Source: Pedobacter riviphilus
GTDB taxonomy: Bacteria > Bacteroidota > Bacteroidia > Sphingobacteriales > Sphingobacteriaceae
DNA length: 64,000 nucleotides
Direction: 5' to 3'
Assembly (NCBI RefSeq): GCF_014692875.1
Contig: NZ_CP061171.1
Location: 3,534,001 to 3,598,000 of the forward strand
Shown here: piece by piece, positions 8,452 through 16,813 of the stretch
Layout: each line of letters opens with the position of its first letter
Numbering within the stretch: position 1 is the stretch's first letter
Program-made: the position numbers and the translations under genes
The notes under the pieces: generated by a model
What the model saw: the letters and a program-made list of their open reading frames with translations, nothing else
The model's database searches: none
Told to the model about the DNA's origin: nothing

Positions 8452-8488
8452 AAATTAAAATTACTAAAAATATTAGTAATTTTAATTT
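8452..8488. promoter_or_regulatory. Perfect 16-bp inverted repeat abutting a start codon
   Basis: AAATTAAAATTACTAA (8452-8467) and its exact reverse complement (8473-8488) flank a 5-base loop. The right arm ends at the base before the ATG at 8489. It may be an AT-rich operator, a transcript hairpin affecting initiation, or a bidirectional terminator for the upstream gene. The sequence alone does not decide between them. Confidence 0.6.
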
Positions 8489-9556
8489 ATGATCGGCGAA
8501 GAAGAAAAACAATATTTTAAAGGACGGGGCGCTCAAGTTAATCCACACAATAAATTTTTAAAGGATGTTTATGTAAAGGAACATGACGAAGGAATAGATG
8601 ACTGGGAGGAGAGCGATCGAAAAACTTCCTTTATTTTTGAAAATTCGAAAACCATTGTAAACAAAGTTGACAGCCCCGATGTAGGCATGGCTTATTCTTT
8701 AAATCCATACCAGGGCTGCGAACATGGCTGTACTTATTGTTATGCCCGCAACTCGCATCAATATTGGGGTTATAGCGCAGGAATTGAGTTTGAACGGAAA
8801 ATAATCGTTAAAAAAGATGCCCCAGCACTATTTAAAAAGTTCTTAGAGAAAAAAGGCTGGGATGCTACCACTATTTCTCTTTCTGGCAATACCGATTGTT
8901 ACCAGCCTGCTGAAAGGAAGTTTAAACTTACCAGGCAGCTGCTCGAAATTGCATTGGCCTACAAACAGCCCATCGGTATGATTACCAAAAATTCACTTAT
9001 TCTTCGCGATCGGGATATTCTGCAAGAAATGGCGAAGCTGAATCTCTGCATGGTTTACGTTTCCATCAATAGCTTAAATGAAGATTTAAGGCAGGTGATG
9101 GAACCCCGTACTACAACTGCTAAACAGCGCTTAAAGGTTGTAGAGGAACTTAGTAAAGATGGAATCCCTATGGGGGTTATGGTTGCTCCACTTGTGCCTG
9201 GTTTAAGCGACCATGAAATTCCTAAAATTTTAAAGGCTATAGCAAATGCTGGTGCGATTAAGGCGGGTTATACGGTGGTGAGGCTAAATGGAGCGATTGG
9301 GCAAATATTTGAAGACTGGCTACAGAAAAATTTCCCAGATCGTTTTGATAAAGTTTGGCATATGATTCAAAGTTGCCATGGTGGGCATGTTAACGATAGC
9401 AGATTTGGCGATAGAATGCGGGGAGATGGTAATATTTCTCAAATGATCAGAGATAATTTTAGGCTGCACTGCCGTTTAAATGGCTTAAATGTAAAAGACA
9501 TTATTTTAGACCACACTTTGTTCAAAATTCCAAGTAACCAGGTGAGTCTGTTTTAA
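8489..9556 (+). CDS. PA0069-family radical SAM protein
   Basis: 355 residues. The radical SAM cluster motif is C77-x3-C81-x2-C84 in 'GCEHGCTYCYA'. It is preceded by the family-typical 'NPYQGCEHGC' and followed by 'SLSGNTDCYQPAE' and 'ITKNSLILRDRDIL', hallmarks of the PA0069/Rv2578c group, which is distantly related to spore photoproduct lyase. The C-terminal ~60 residues ('GGHVNDSRFGDRMRGDGN') are also family-typical. Length agrees with the family. The reaction is not established. It stands alone between a decayed gene and an ATP-grasp gene, with a strong hairpin directly before its ATG. Confidence 0.88.
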   Translation: MIGEEEKQYFKGRGAQVNPHNKFLKDVYVKEHDEGIDDWEESDRKTSFIFENSKTIVNKVDSPDVGMAYSLNPYQGCEHGCTYCYARNSHQYWGYSAGIEFERKIIVKKDAPALFKKFLEKKGWDATTISLSGNTDCYQPAERKFKLTRQLLEIALAYKQPIGMITKNSLILRDRDILQEMAKLNLCMVYVSINSLNEDLRQVMEPRTTTAKQRLKVVEELSKDGIPMGVMVAPLVPGLSDHEIPKILKAIANAGAIKAGYTVVRLNGAIGQIFEDWLQKNFPDRFDKVWHMIQSCHGGHVNDSRFGDRMRGDGNISQMIRDNFRLHCRLNGLNVKDIILDHTLFKIPSNQVSLF

Positions 9557-9721
9557 AATTCGGGGAGAAAAATCCCTAGCGCTCAGGCCGTGGTTTTATC
9601 ATCACGGCCATCTCAACGTTTTGGTCCTGATCTGCAATCGGGATGTTAGAACAATCAAAATATTAGATTCTTTATAAACCCAAATTTGTAATCCACATTG
9701 ATTAAACTTAGTTTTAACCTT

Positions 9722-10594
9722 ATGAATATTGCCTTAATAACCTACCTAGATAAAGGTGCTTACGATACAACTACCGTTGAAAGTGAGGATGATAAACTCT
9801 TATATTTTTTAAAAGATAAAGGATTAAATATTGAAAAAATCATCTGGAATGATACAAACATTAAATGGGAAGATTACTCGCTTGCCATTTTAAAATCGCC
9901 ATGGGATTACTTTGACCTGATTGAAGAATTTTACGCCTGGCTCGACCTTTTGGAAGCTAAAAAAGTGAGGCTGCTTAACCCAATCGATGTGGTGAGGTGG
10001 AATTCGAATAAAAAATATCTTCAGGAGATTGAAACTGCCGGCTTAAAAATTATACCCAGCGCCTTTATCAATAAGCAGGAAGATGTAACGTTTAAACACT
10101 TCTTTGAAAAATTTAATACCAATAAATTAATTGTGAAGCCCTGTGTGAGTGGCGGCGCAAAAAATACCTTCAAGGTGACAGCAGAAAATGTTGAAGAAGT
10201 AAACCAAAAGCTAGATAAACTTATTCAGGAAGAAGATTTTATTGTTCAACCGTTTTTGCCAGAAATCCTGGACAGTGGCGAATGGTCTTTCATTTTCTTT
10301 AATGGTGTATATAGTCATTCGTTAATCAAACAGGCTAAACCTGGCGATTTTAGGGTTCAGCCAGCCCATGGCGGCACTGTTCATCCACACAAACCTAACG
10401 AAGAACTGGTTGCTACGGCACAGCAATATGTAACGTTGTTTGCTAAAGATTGCCTATATGCGCGGGTTGATGGTACTATTGTTAATGGCAATTTTTTATT
10501 GATGGAACTGGAATTGATAGAACCTTTCCTATTTTTAAATACCGAACCCGAAAATTATATTCGGTATTATAAGGCATTGAAGGAGCTGATGTAA
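9722..10594 (+). CDS. ATP-grasp domain protein (glutathione-synthetase/RimK-like fold)
   Basis: 290 residues from ATG 9722; an in-frame TTG at 9698 is less likely. The central 'IVKPCVSGGAKNTFKV' is the ATP-grasp phosphate-binding strand and loop. 'FIVQPFLPEILDSGEWSFIFF' and 'RVDGTIVNGNFLLMELELIEP' hold the metal-binding Asp/Glu residues of the second subdomain. Such proteins join a carboxylate to an amine or thiol through an acyl phosphate. A related stand-alone group includes the cycloserine ligase DcsG. The substrate here is unknown, and no biosynthetic partner is adjacent. Confidence 0.8.
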   Translation: MNIALITYLDKGAYDTTTVESEDDKLLYFLKDKGLNIEKIIWNDTNIKWEDYSLAILKSPWDYFDLIEEFYAWLDLLEAKKVRLLNPIDVVRWNSNKKYLQEIETAGLKIIPSAFINKQEDVTFKHFFEKFNTNKLIVKPCVSGGAKNTFKVTAENVEEVNQKLDKLIQEEDFIVQPFLPEILDSGEWSFIFFNGVYSHSLIKQAKPGDFRVQPAHGGTVHPHKPNEELVATAQQYVTLFAKDCLYARVDGTIVNGNFLLMELELIEPFLFLNTEPENYIRYYKALKELM

Positions 10595-10604
10595 AGAGAA
10601 TCGT

Positions 10605-10731
10605 CATTTTGAGCGGAGTGCAACCGAGTCGAGAACCACATTAGTACTCAGCGAAGCTGAATCTACTGTAAATAGATCTCTCCCCGCCTGCACTGGCAGG
10701 TATTCCACTGCGTTCCAAAAGATGACGATTG
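10605..10731. repeat. CGTCAT...ATGACG inverted-end repeat
   Basis: Fills the gap between convergent genes. The left end AATCGTCATTTTGAGCGGAG and the right end CCAAAAGATGACGATT are imperfect inverted repeats. Interior pieces AGTCGAGAA and AGATCTCTCC are further matching arm segments. It may also act as the terminator region for both flanking genes. Confidence 0.6.
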
Positions 10732-10742
10732 TTAGTTTTAGA

Positions 10743-11258
10743 TTACTTAGCGGCAAAAACCTGTACCCAATAGTTATCTGTTTTGGCTGCACCCATTTCT
10801 TTAAAAGATGCTGTCATGATGTTTTTGCAGTGACTTTCGCTGGCAATCCAATCATTAAAAACCTGTGCTTCTGTAGTTTGCCCAAATGCAATATTTTCAC
10901 CCACTGTTGTCCAGTTATAGCCAGTCGCCGTAACCCTCGAACCAACTGTTTCGCCATTTGCAGAGGTATGTACCATGCTTTTAATCGATGCCATGTATTT
11001 ACTTTGATAAATTGCAGCCGAGGCCAGATTGGCATTCCAGGTTAAAGCTGCAACAGGTGGCATTTTAGTAGTACCGCAATTACAACCGGCCAAACGGGTA
11101 TCGTTAACCAGTTTTAACAGCACATCGTTGTTAATGTTCGTAGCAGTAGAGTTTTCTATTTTTAATGTTGTATCTGGTGTATTGGAATCAGTTCCTTTTT
11201 TACAGGACAATGCACAACATAGCGTTAAACACGCTAAAGAAAAGGTAATTAGTTTCAT
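10743..11258 (-). CDS. CAP/SCP-domain lipoprotein
   Basis: 171 residues from ATG 11258; a TTG further upstream would disrupt the signal peptide. The N-terminus MKLITFSLACLTLCCALSC is a lipoprotein signal with Cys19 as the lipidated residue. The rest is a CAP (SCP/PR-1-like) domain: 'LLKLVNDTRLAG', 'LTWNANLASAAIYQSKYMA', 'MVHTSANG', 'GYNWTTVGENIAFG', 'FNDWIASESHCKNIM' and 'EMGAAKTDNYWVQVF' correspond to the four CAP signature blocks, with the cavity His (MVHTS), the GEN motif and the His of 'SESHC'. Bacterial members are exported and mostly uncharacterised. Convergent with the ATP-grasp gene. Confidence 0.9.
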   Translation of the reverse strand: MKLITFSLACLTLCCALSCKKGTDSNTPDTTLKIENSTATNINNDVLLKLVNDTRLAGCNCGTTKMPPVAALTWNANLASAAIYQSKYMASIKSMVHTSANGETVGSRVTATGYNWTTVGENIAFGQTTEAQVFNDWIASESHCKNIMTASFKEMGAAKTDNYWVQVFAAK

Positions 11259-11370
11259 TAATAAGGAATAGTTTAAGGAAAGGTACAACGATTTTCTTTA
11301 TAAAAATTAATTTCTACCTATTTTTTTATATTCCAAAAAACAGCTAAGTAGTAGTCTAGTATCCTAAACA

Positions 11371-11399
11371 AAAAAACTCCCGATTTTTATCGGGAGTTT
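11371..11399 (-). terminator. clpC terminator
   Basis: An 11-bp perfect stem (AAACTCCCGAT / ATCGGGAGTTT) with a 4-base loop. On the minus strand the stem is followed by TTTTTTGTTTAGG. Confidence 0.85.
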
Positions 11400-11404
11400 C
11401 TTAC

Positions 11405-13957
11405 TTATTTACTTGAAGAATCTTCTTCTTGTTTTGGCTCTTCTTTTTTCTTTTCGCCTTTTTTGTGGTTGATCAAAATCTGTTCGGTAGTTTTATCATA
11501 ATCAATTTCTAAAACGTCACCTTCAGCCAATTCGCCTTTAAGAATCTCTTCAGCAATTGGATCTTCTAAATATTTCTGAATGGCTCTTTTTAACGGACGA
11601 GCACCAAAATTACTATCAAAACCTTTATCAGCAATATATTCTTTAGCATTTTCAGTTAATGCAATTTCATAACCAAGGGTATGAACGCGACCAAATAAGG
11701 CTTTTAATTCGATATCGATAATTCTGAAGATTTCTTCTTTACCCAAGCTATTAAATACCACTACATCATCAACACGGTTTAAGAACTCAGGAGCAAAAGC
11801 ACGTTTTAAAGCACTTTCGATTACACCACGGCTGTGAGAATCGGCCTGATTTGTTTTCGCTGTTGTAGAGAAACCAACGCCTTGACCAAAATCTTTTAGC
11901 TGACGGGCACCAATATTAGATGTCATAATGATGATTGTATTTCTAAAATCAACTTTACGGCCTAAACTATCGGTTAATTGTCCCTCATCTAAAACCTGTA
12001 ATAAGATATTGAATACGTCAGGGTGCGCTTTCTCAATCTCATCCAATAAGATTACGGCATAAGGTTTTCTTCTAACTTTTTCAGTTAATTGTCCGCCTTC
12101 TTCATAACCTACATATCCTGGAGGCGCTCCCACTAAACGTGACACCGCAAATTTCTCCATATACTCACTCATGTCGATCTGGATCAAAGAATCATCACTA
12201 TCGAACATGAAACGAGCCAATTCTTTCGCCAATTCTGTTTTACCTACACCAGTTGGGCCTAAGAAAATAAATGAACCGATTGGTTTTTTAGGATCTTTTA
12301 ATCCAGCTCTTGTACGTTGAATGGCTTTGGTTAATTTTTTGATCGCATCGTCCTGACCGATAATTTTCTCAGCCACCTTATCGTACATGTTCAACAGTTT
12401 TGCACTGTCTGTTTGCCCCACACGTTGTACCGGAATACCAGTCATCATCGAAACCACTTCGGCTACGTTATCTTCTGATACTTCGTAACGTTTAGTTTTG
12501 GTTTCGGCTTCCCACTCCGCTTTAGCTTTATCTAATTCTTCAATTAAATTTTTCTCTGTATCGCGTAGTTTTGCCGCTTCTTCGTATTTCTGGCTACGTA
12601 CAACCTTGTTTTTCTCTAATTTGATATCTTCAATTTTAGCTTCAATATCAATAATGTTCTGAGGAACATGGATGTTGGTTAAGTGAACACGTGAACCTGC
12701 TTCATCTAAAGCATCAATGGCTTTATCAGGTAAGAAACGATCAGAGATATAACGCGATGTTAAAGTAACGCAAGCTAAAATAGCTTCATCAGTATAAGTT
12801 ACACCATGGTGTTCTTCGTACTTATCTTTTATACGTGTTAAAATTTCTACAGTTTCATCCGGTGTAGCCGGTTCTACCATCACTTTTTGGAAACGACGGT
12901 CTAAAGCACCATCTTTTTCAATGTACTGACGGTATTCATCTAATGTTGTAGCACCAATACATTGAATTTCGCCCCTTGCCAAAGCAGGTTTGAACATATT
13001 GGATGCATCTAATGAACCTGATGCGCCACCAGCACCAACAATGGTATGGATCTCATCAATAAATAAAATTACATCTGTAGATTTTTCAAGCTCGTTCATC
13101 ACGGCTTTCATACGTTCTTCGAACTGGCCACGGTATTTTGTACCGGCCACCAGTGATGCCAAATCTAATGTAACTACACGTTTACCAAAAAGCACACGCG
13201 AAACTTTACGTTGCACAATGCGTAAGGCAAGGCCTTCTGCAATTGCCGATTTACCAACACCTGGTTCTCCGATTAAAATCGGATTGTTCTTTTTTCTGCG
13301 GGATAAAATCTGCGATACACGCTCAATTTCTTTCTCGCGACCTACAATAGGATCTAAACGACCTTCTTCAGCAGCTTTTGTTAAATCACGGCCGAAGTTA
13401 TCCAAAACAGGGGTTTTAGATTTTATATCTGAAACCTTTTTAGGCGTACTAAAGCTTTCTTCTTCGCGATAATCATCATCGCCTCCTGTAGAAGCACTAT
13501 TTGAGATATCATCTCTGAAACCATTTTTATTCACTTCAACCTCCTGTTTAAAAACATCGTAAGTAACACCATACTGCAATAAGATTTGCGAGGCGATGTT
13601 ATCATCATCTCTCAAAACCGATAATAGCAAATGTTCGGTGCCAATTAAATCGCTTTTAAATATTTTGGCTTCTAAATAAGTGATTTTTAAAACTTTTTCT
13701 GCCTGTTTTGTTAATGGAATATTGCCTAAGTTTACTGTAACACTCGAAGTACCGCGAACGGCATCTTCAATTGAGCGGCGCAATTTACCGGTATCAACCC
13801 CTAACGATCGTAAAATTTTTATAGCCATGCCATCGCCTTCGCGGATGAGGCCCAATAATAAATGCTCGGTTCCGATGTAATCGTGCCCTAAGCGGAGCGC
13901 TTCCTCCCTACTAAAAGAGATTACATCTTTAACCTGTGGTGAAAATTTTGCTTCCAT
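11405..13957 (-). CDS. clpC: ATP-dependent Clp protease ATP-binding subunit ClpC
   Basis: 850 residues. Two Clp-N repeats (residues ~3-145) come first, then AAA+ module 1 with Walker A GEPGVGKSAI and Walker B 'VILFIDEIHTI', and a UVR-type middle segment ('SQKYEEAAKLRDTEKNL', ~420-450). AAA+ module 2 has GPTGVGKTEL and 'VILLDEIEKAHPDV'. A 'GVGF' loop in module 2 is the likely ClpP-docking tripeptide. The C-terminal tail is lysine/glutamate-rich. It unfolds proteins for degradation by ClpP in the cytosol. The start ATG has AGAAAGG upstream, one of few Shine-Dalgarno-like sites here. No ctsR, mcsA or mcsB is adjacent. Confidence 0.97.
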   Translation of the reverse strand: MEAKFSPQVKDVISFSREEALRLGHDYIGTEHLLLGLIREGDGMAIKILRSLGVDTGKLRRSIEDAVRGTSSVTVNLGNIPLTKQAEKVLKITYLEAKIFKSDLIGTEHLLLSVLRDDDNIASQILLQYGVTYDVFKQEVEVNKNGFRDDISNSASTGGDDDYREEESFSTPKKVSDIKSKTPVLDNFGRDLTKAAEEGRLDPIVGREKEIERVSQILSRRKKNNPILIGEPGVGKSAIAEGLALRIVQRKVSRVLFGKRVVTLDLASLVAGTKYRGQFEERMKAVMNELEKSTDVILFIDEIHTIVGAGGASGSLDASNMFKPALARGEIQCIGATTLDEYRQYIEKDGALDRRFQKVMVEPATPDETVEILTRIKDKYEEHHGVTYTDEAILACVTLTSRYISDRFLPDKAIDALDEAGSRVHLTNIHVPQNIIDIEAKIEDIKLEKNKVVRSQKYEEAAKLRDTEKNLIEELDKAKAEWEAETKTKRYEVSEDNVAEVVSMMTGIPVQRVGQTDSAKLLNMYDKVAEKIIGQDDAIKKLTKAIQRTRAGLKDPKKPIGSFIFLGPTGVGKTELAKELARFMFDSDDSLIQIDMSEYMEKFAVSRLVGAPPGYVGYEEGGQLTEKVRRKPYAVILLDEIEKAHPDVFNILLQVLDEGQLTDSLGRKVDFRNTIIIMTSNIGARQLKDFGQGVGFSTTAKTNQADSHSRGVIESALKRAFAPEFLNRVDDVVVFNSLGKEEIFRIIDIELKALFGRVHTLGYEIALTENAKEYIADKGFDSNFGARPLKRAIQKYLEDPIAEEILKGELAEGDVLEIDYDKTTEQILINHKKGEKKKEEPKQEEDSSSK

Positions 13958-14496
13958 AATACCTTTCTTAACAGCTACGTCCCTAAACTATAAAATAACT
14001 TTATAAAAACGAACGTACTGTTTTCTTTATTTTATCAACAATTGCGCCATATGGGTGGATAAAGAGGCTTTTGAATGCCTGAGAACCCAAAATTCAATGT
14101 AAGACTATCGCTTCGACAAATATTATTTTATTTATATCTATCTACGTAATAAGTGTTCTATAGGTTTTAAAGGGACATTTGCCAAAAACATCCGATTACA
14201 AATATTACATTGTCGGTTTATTGTAAGGATTTTTTCGCCATCAAAAACTGACAATATGTATCTTTTTACTAAGGCAATTTACAAGTTTTGACAGAAAAAC
14301 AAAAACAACGTGACATCATTTAACAATTTCATTAGATAAAAATCAACAAACGAATCCAATAGACCCACCCTATAATAATCTTAATACGAGATTAACTGTA
14401 ATTAGGTTGTTTTTGTTTTTTAAACATAGTAGTTTATTGCAATTCATTTTTCATAAAGAAAGTATATCCTTTGGTATGCAGCTTTAACCGTTTGGG
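13958..14496. other. 539-bp gap between clpC and the BLUF gene
   Basis: It presumably holds the clpC promoter in its left part. I see no convincing TAnnTTTG box, no gene and no strong inverted repeat. AT-rich, single-copy-looking sequence. Confidence 0.5.
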
Positions 14497-14991
14497 CTAT
14501 AAAAACGTTTCAGCTAATTGCGCTTTGTTGTTGGAGGATAACTTCTGCAAAAACTGCAACGGAACATCAGTAGCACCAAGTTTATTACATCGTGAAACTA
14601 AATCATTTAAATCGAAATGGCCAGATAGCGATTGATAAAATTCTCCGGCAGCCTGCTCAAACCCCACACTCCAATCTGTAAAACAACGTCGGTCATATTT
14701 GCCAATTTGCAGTAAAGCAACTGATTCATGACGTTCGTCATTTACAATTTTTTTAAAAAGTCTGCGGATGATCCGTTCATCCCCTTCCAGCAATTGCATA
14801 AACCTTCCTTTACTCTTTGTAATTTGCTGACCTCTTACATACAATAGTATTCCGGTAATATTATTCCGGTTATTAAAATCCTTACACTGATTAAGCAAGA
14901 CTTTAAGTTCATCGTGATTAAACAAATCACTCTCTACACTTGTATAAATTAAATAAAAGACGGGTTTTAAAATTTCATTCTCAAATTTCAT
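14497..14991 (-). CDS. BLUF-domain blue-light sensor protein
   Basis: 164 residues. The BLUF (FAD-binding) fold is clear: 'LIYTSVESDLF' carries the flavin-contacting Tyr16, 'NRNNITGILLYVRG' carries the conserved Asn, and 'RFMQLLEGDE' carries Gln66. These are the Tyr-Gln pair of the photocycle. 'IVNDERHESVALL' and 'RCFTDWSVGFE' complete the domain, including the conserved Trp region. A short insertion ('QITKSKG') lies between the Gly loop and the Gln strand. Residues ~110-164 are a helical C-terminal extension; there is no effector domain. Short BLUF proteins act by protein-protein contact, so the partner must be elsewhere. Expressed alone, with no neighbour that suggests output. Confidence 0.92.
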   Translation of the reverse strand: MKFENEILKPVFYLIYTSVESDLFNHDELKVLLNQCKDFNNRNNITGILLYVRGQQITKSKGRFMQLLEGDERIIRRLFKKIVNDERHESVALLQIGKYDRRCFTDWSVGFEQAAGEFYQSLSGHFDLNDLVSRCNKLGATDVPLQFLQKLSSNNKAQLAETFL

Positions 14992-15421
14992 AGGGATAAT
15001 TAACGCTATTTTTTATATCTCCGATAAAATACGCCAATTATCTGATTATTCTTAAAAAAATTAAACAAAAAAACAACCTCAATCGCTTAAATTCAACTAA
15101 AAAACTATTAACAAACCAATTATTTACCTTTATAGGCTAATGGTTTAGAAAATAATAAGCATAATTTTCGTTTTTATTTTAGCCGCCAAGAAAAAATCGT
15201 CTATTTTCTTTAAAACATGATCTACAAAACAAACATTGTTTTGATGATGATAAAACATAAAAGAACATGGGCTTCTCTTTACGCTGATGTACGAGTTTTA
15301 GATTTTCCCAGTTGCAAAATGGCAACCGGGAAAATCAAAAAATCAGGAAGCTTAAAAATGAGTACTAATTTTCATTGTACGATGCAAAATTGACAGATAT
15401 ACTATTATATCAGAATAATCA
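14992..15421. other. 430-bp gap with an unexplained stem-loop
   Basis: At 15301-15336 an imperfect hairpin (GATTTTCCC, one mismatch, GTTGC, 6-base loop, then the complements) is present without a T-run on either strand. A 58-codon open frame at 15217-15393 (+) overlaps it but has no supporting features. No other structure was recognised. Confidence 0.4.
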
Positions 15422-16660
15422 TTATGGGATATAGGCACCGCTGAATTCCGTTAAACCATCTTTACGCATGGCTTCGATAATTAAACAGGTATAGGCAAAA
15501 TCCCAGCTTGAAGTAACCTCTGAATTCTGATTAAGACCATAAGGCCAGTAATGTTGGCTATCACCACTAAGTTGGGCCGTATTGTCATTTGTGATCTGCC
15601 TCAATATTGCGGTTACGCTTGGTGCTTGCAGTTTACCATTAACAAGCGTACTCCACCACCACGAAGAAGTTCCGGTACCTAAAGTGTGCGAACCTTCATG
15701 AAGCATTGTTCTGAGGTTTTGATAGGAAGAATTGGTTCCAAACCGCATCCAACCTTGATTGTTGGCATCGGCCGTTGGTACACCGTCAACATAATTTAAA
15801 TACACGTGTTTCGTAACAGAGGTATAGTTGTTAAAATACCAAAGTGCACTATCAATGGCCACCTGCAACCTGCCATATGCCGCAAGCTCTTCTGCACCAG
15901 GATTTTGAGATTTGTTAAAGGTGTAGGTGAAATTACCTTTTGCAATGGTTTTAAAGGTAATTTCATTACTATAATTCACACCCTTCGCATTAATGGCATA
16001 GGCCCTGGCATAATAGGTGGTTTTTGGTGTAAGGTTCTTTAAGCTCACCCTAAACTTACCAAGTCCCGCATTATTATGCTTCACTTTGCTATTGCTGATG
16101 GTAGGATTTGGCGAGGATGCATAAACAATACCTCGTTCTGTAATGGCATCTCCACCATCTGTTAACACTTCAATATCTGCTGCTGCTACCGTTGAGCCTA
16201 TAATATACATAGGCGAAAAACCAAATGTAGAGCTGGCTATACTGGCTGTGGTGAGTTCGATTTCATTACCGTAAGCAACTCCTGCTTTATTAATGGCGAA
16301 GGCTCTGACATAATATTTAGTGGAAGCCGTTAAGCCCGTAAGCTGACTGGTAAAAACACCTGCCCCGTTAATGCTAATAACACCAACCTTCTTGCTGTCA
16401 ATAGTTGGTTTTGGTGAGGTACTCCAGCAAATTCCCTGGTCAGTAACAGCAGAACCTCCCTTATCGGTAATGGTTCCTCCGCCCGTTGCACCAGTAGTTG
16501 TAATGGAAGTAAATTCGGTAGTAGTTAAAGTAGCGACAGCACCAGTTACCTCCGTCTTAGTAGTTGTAGGTTCTGCTACTTTTTCAGTTTTTTTACAGCC
16601 AACGAATAAAGTAAGAACCATAAACGCCGGGATGAGATATATTTTAGGTTGGTTATTCAT
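15422..16660 (-). CDS. Lipoprotein with tandem fibronectin-type repeats and an HExxH domain
   Basis: 412 residues. The lipoprotein signal ends at Cys22 (LFVGC). Two or so beta-sandwich repeats of the kind written 'GICWSTSPKPTI...GLTASTKYYVRAFAINKAGVAYGN' occupy ~35-235; the second reads 'GIVYASSPNPTI' and 'YYARAYAINAKGVNYSNEI'. The C-terminal domain (~245-412) contains HEGSH at 321-325, a zinc-metallopeptidase-type HExxH, followed by 'TLGTGTSSWWW' and later 'QHYWPYGLN', where a further ligand could lie. I know no named family with certainty. It is probably an outer-membrane surface hydrolase or binding protein. It follows the Sus operon terminator on the same strand, so it may be separately transcribed or a readthrough partner. 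Confidence 0.75.
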   Translation of the reverse strand: MNNQPKIYLIPAFMVLTLFVGCKKTEKVAEPTTTKTEVTGAVATLTTTEFTSITTTGATGGGTITDKGGSAVTDQGICWSTSPKPTIDSKKVGVISINGAGVFTSQLTGLTASTKYYVRAFAINKAGVAYGNEIELTTASIASSTFGFSPMYIIGSTVAAADIEVLTDGGDAITERGIVYASSPNPTISNSKVKHNNAGLGKFRVSLKNLTPKTTYYARAYAINAKGVNYSNEITFKTIAKGNFTYTFNKSQNPGAEELAAYGRLQVAIDSALWYFNNYTSVTKHVYLNYVDGVPTADANNQGWMRFGTNSSYQNLRTMLHEGSHTLGTGTSSWWWSTLVNGKLQAPSVTAILRQITNDNTAQLSGDSQHYWPYGLNQNSEVTSSWDFAYTCLIIEAMRKDGLTEFSGAYIP

Positions 16661-16770
16661 TTTTTTTCGTTATCAGAAGTTAATGCCGATAGATTTAAGC
16701 ACTAATAATTAAGAGGAATGATCATAATCTTCCTACGAACACCTTATTAAGCGTAAGTATTTTTTATAGA

Positions 16771-16806
16771 AAAACACCCTGGGAAAGTGACCATCCCAAG
16801 GTGTTT
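16771..16806 (-). terminator. Terminator at the end of the Sus-like operon
   Basis: The stem AAACACC-c-TGGGA pairs with TCCCA-a-GGTGTTT around a 9-base loop, and on the minus strand is followed by TTTCTATAAAAAATAC. It lies 8 bp after the stop of the last operon gene. Confidence 0.75.
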
Positions 16807-16813
16807 ATTTAAT

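Noticed and set aside
9586..9609. GGCCGTG/CACGGCC hairpin after the PA0069-family gene as a terminator
   Set aside because: The stem is only 7 bp with a 10-base loop and no T-run follows, so a terminator call is not supported.
15217..15393. 58-codon frame in the gap beside the BLUF gene
   Set aside because: It crosses an imperfect hairpin, has no membrane segment, domain or start-site support, and its composition resembles non-coding DNA.
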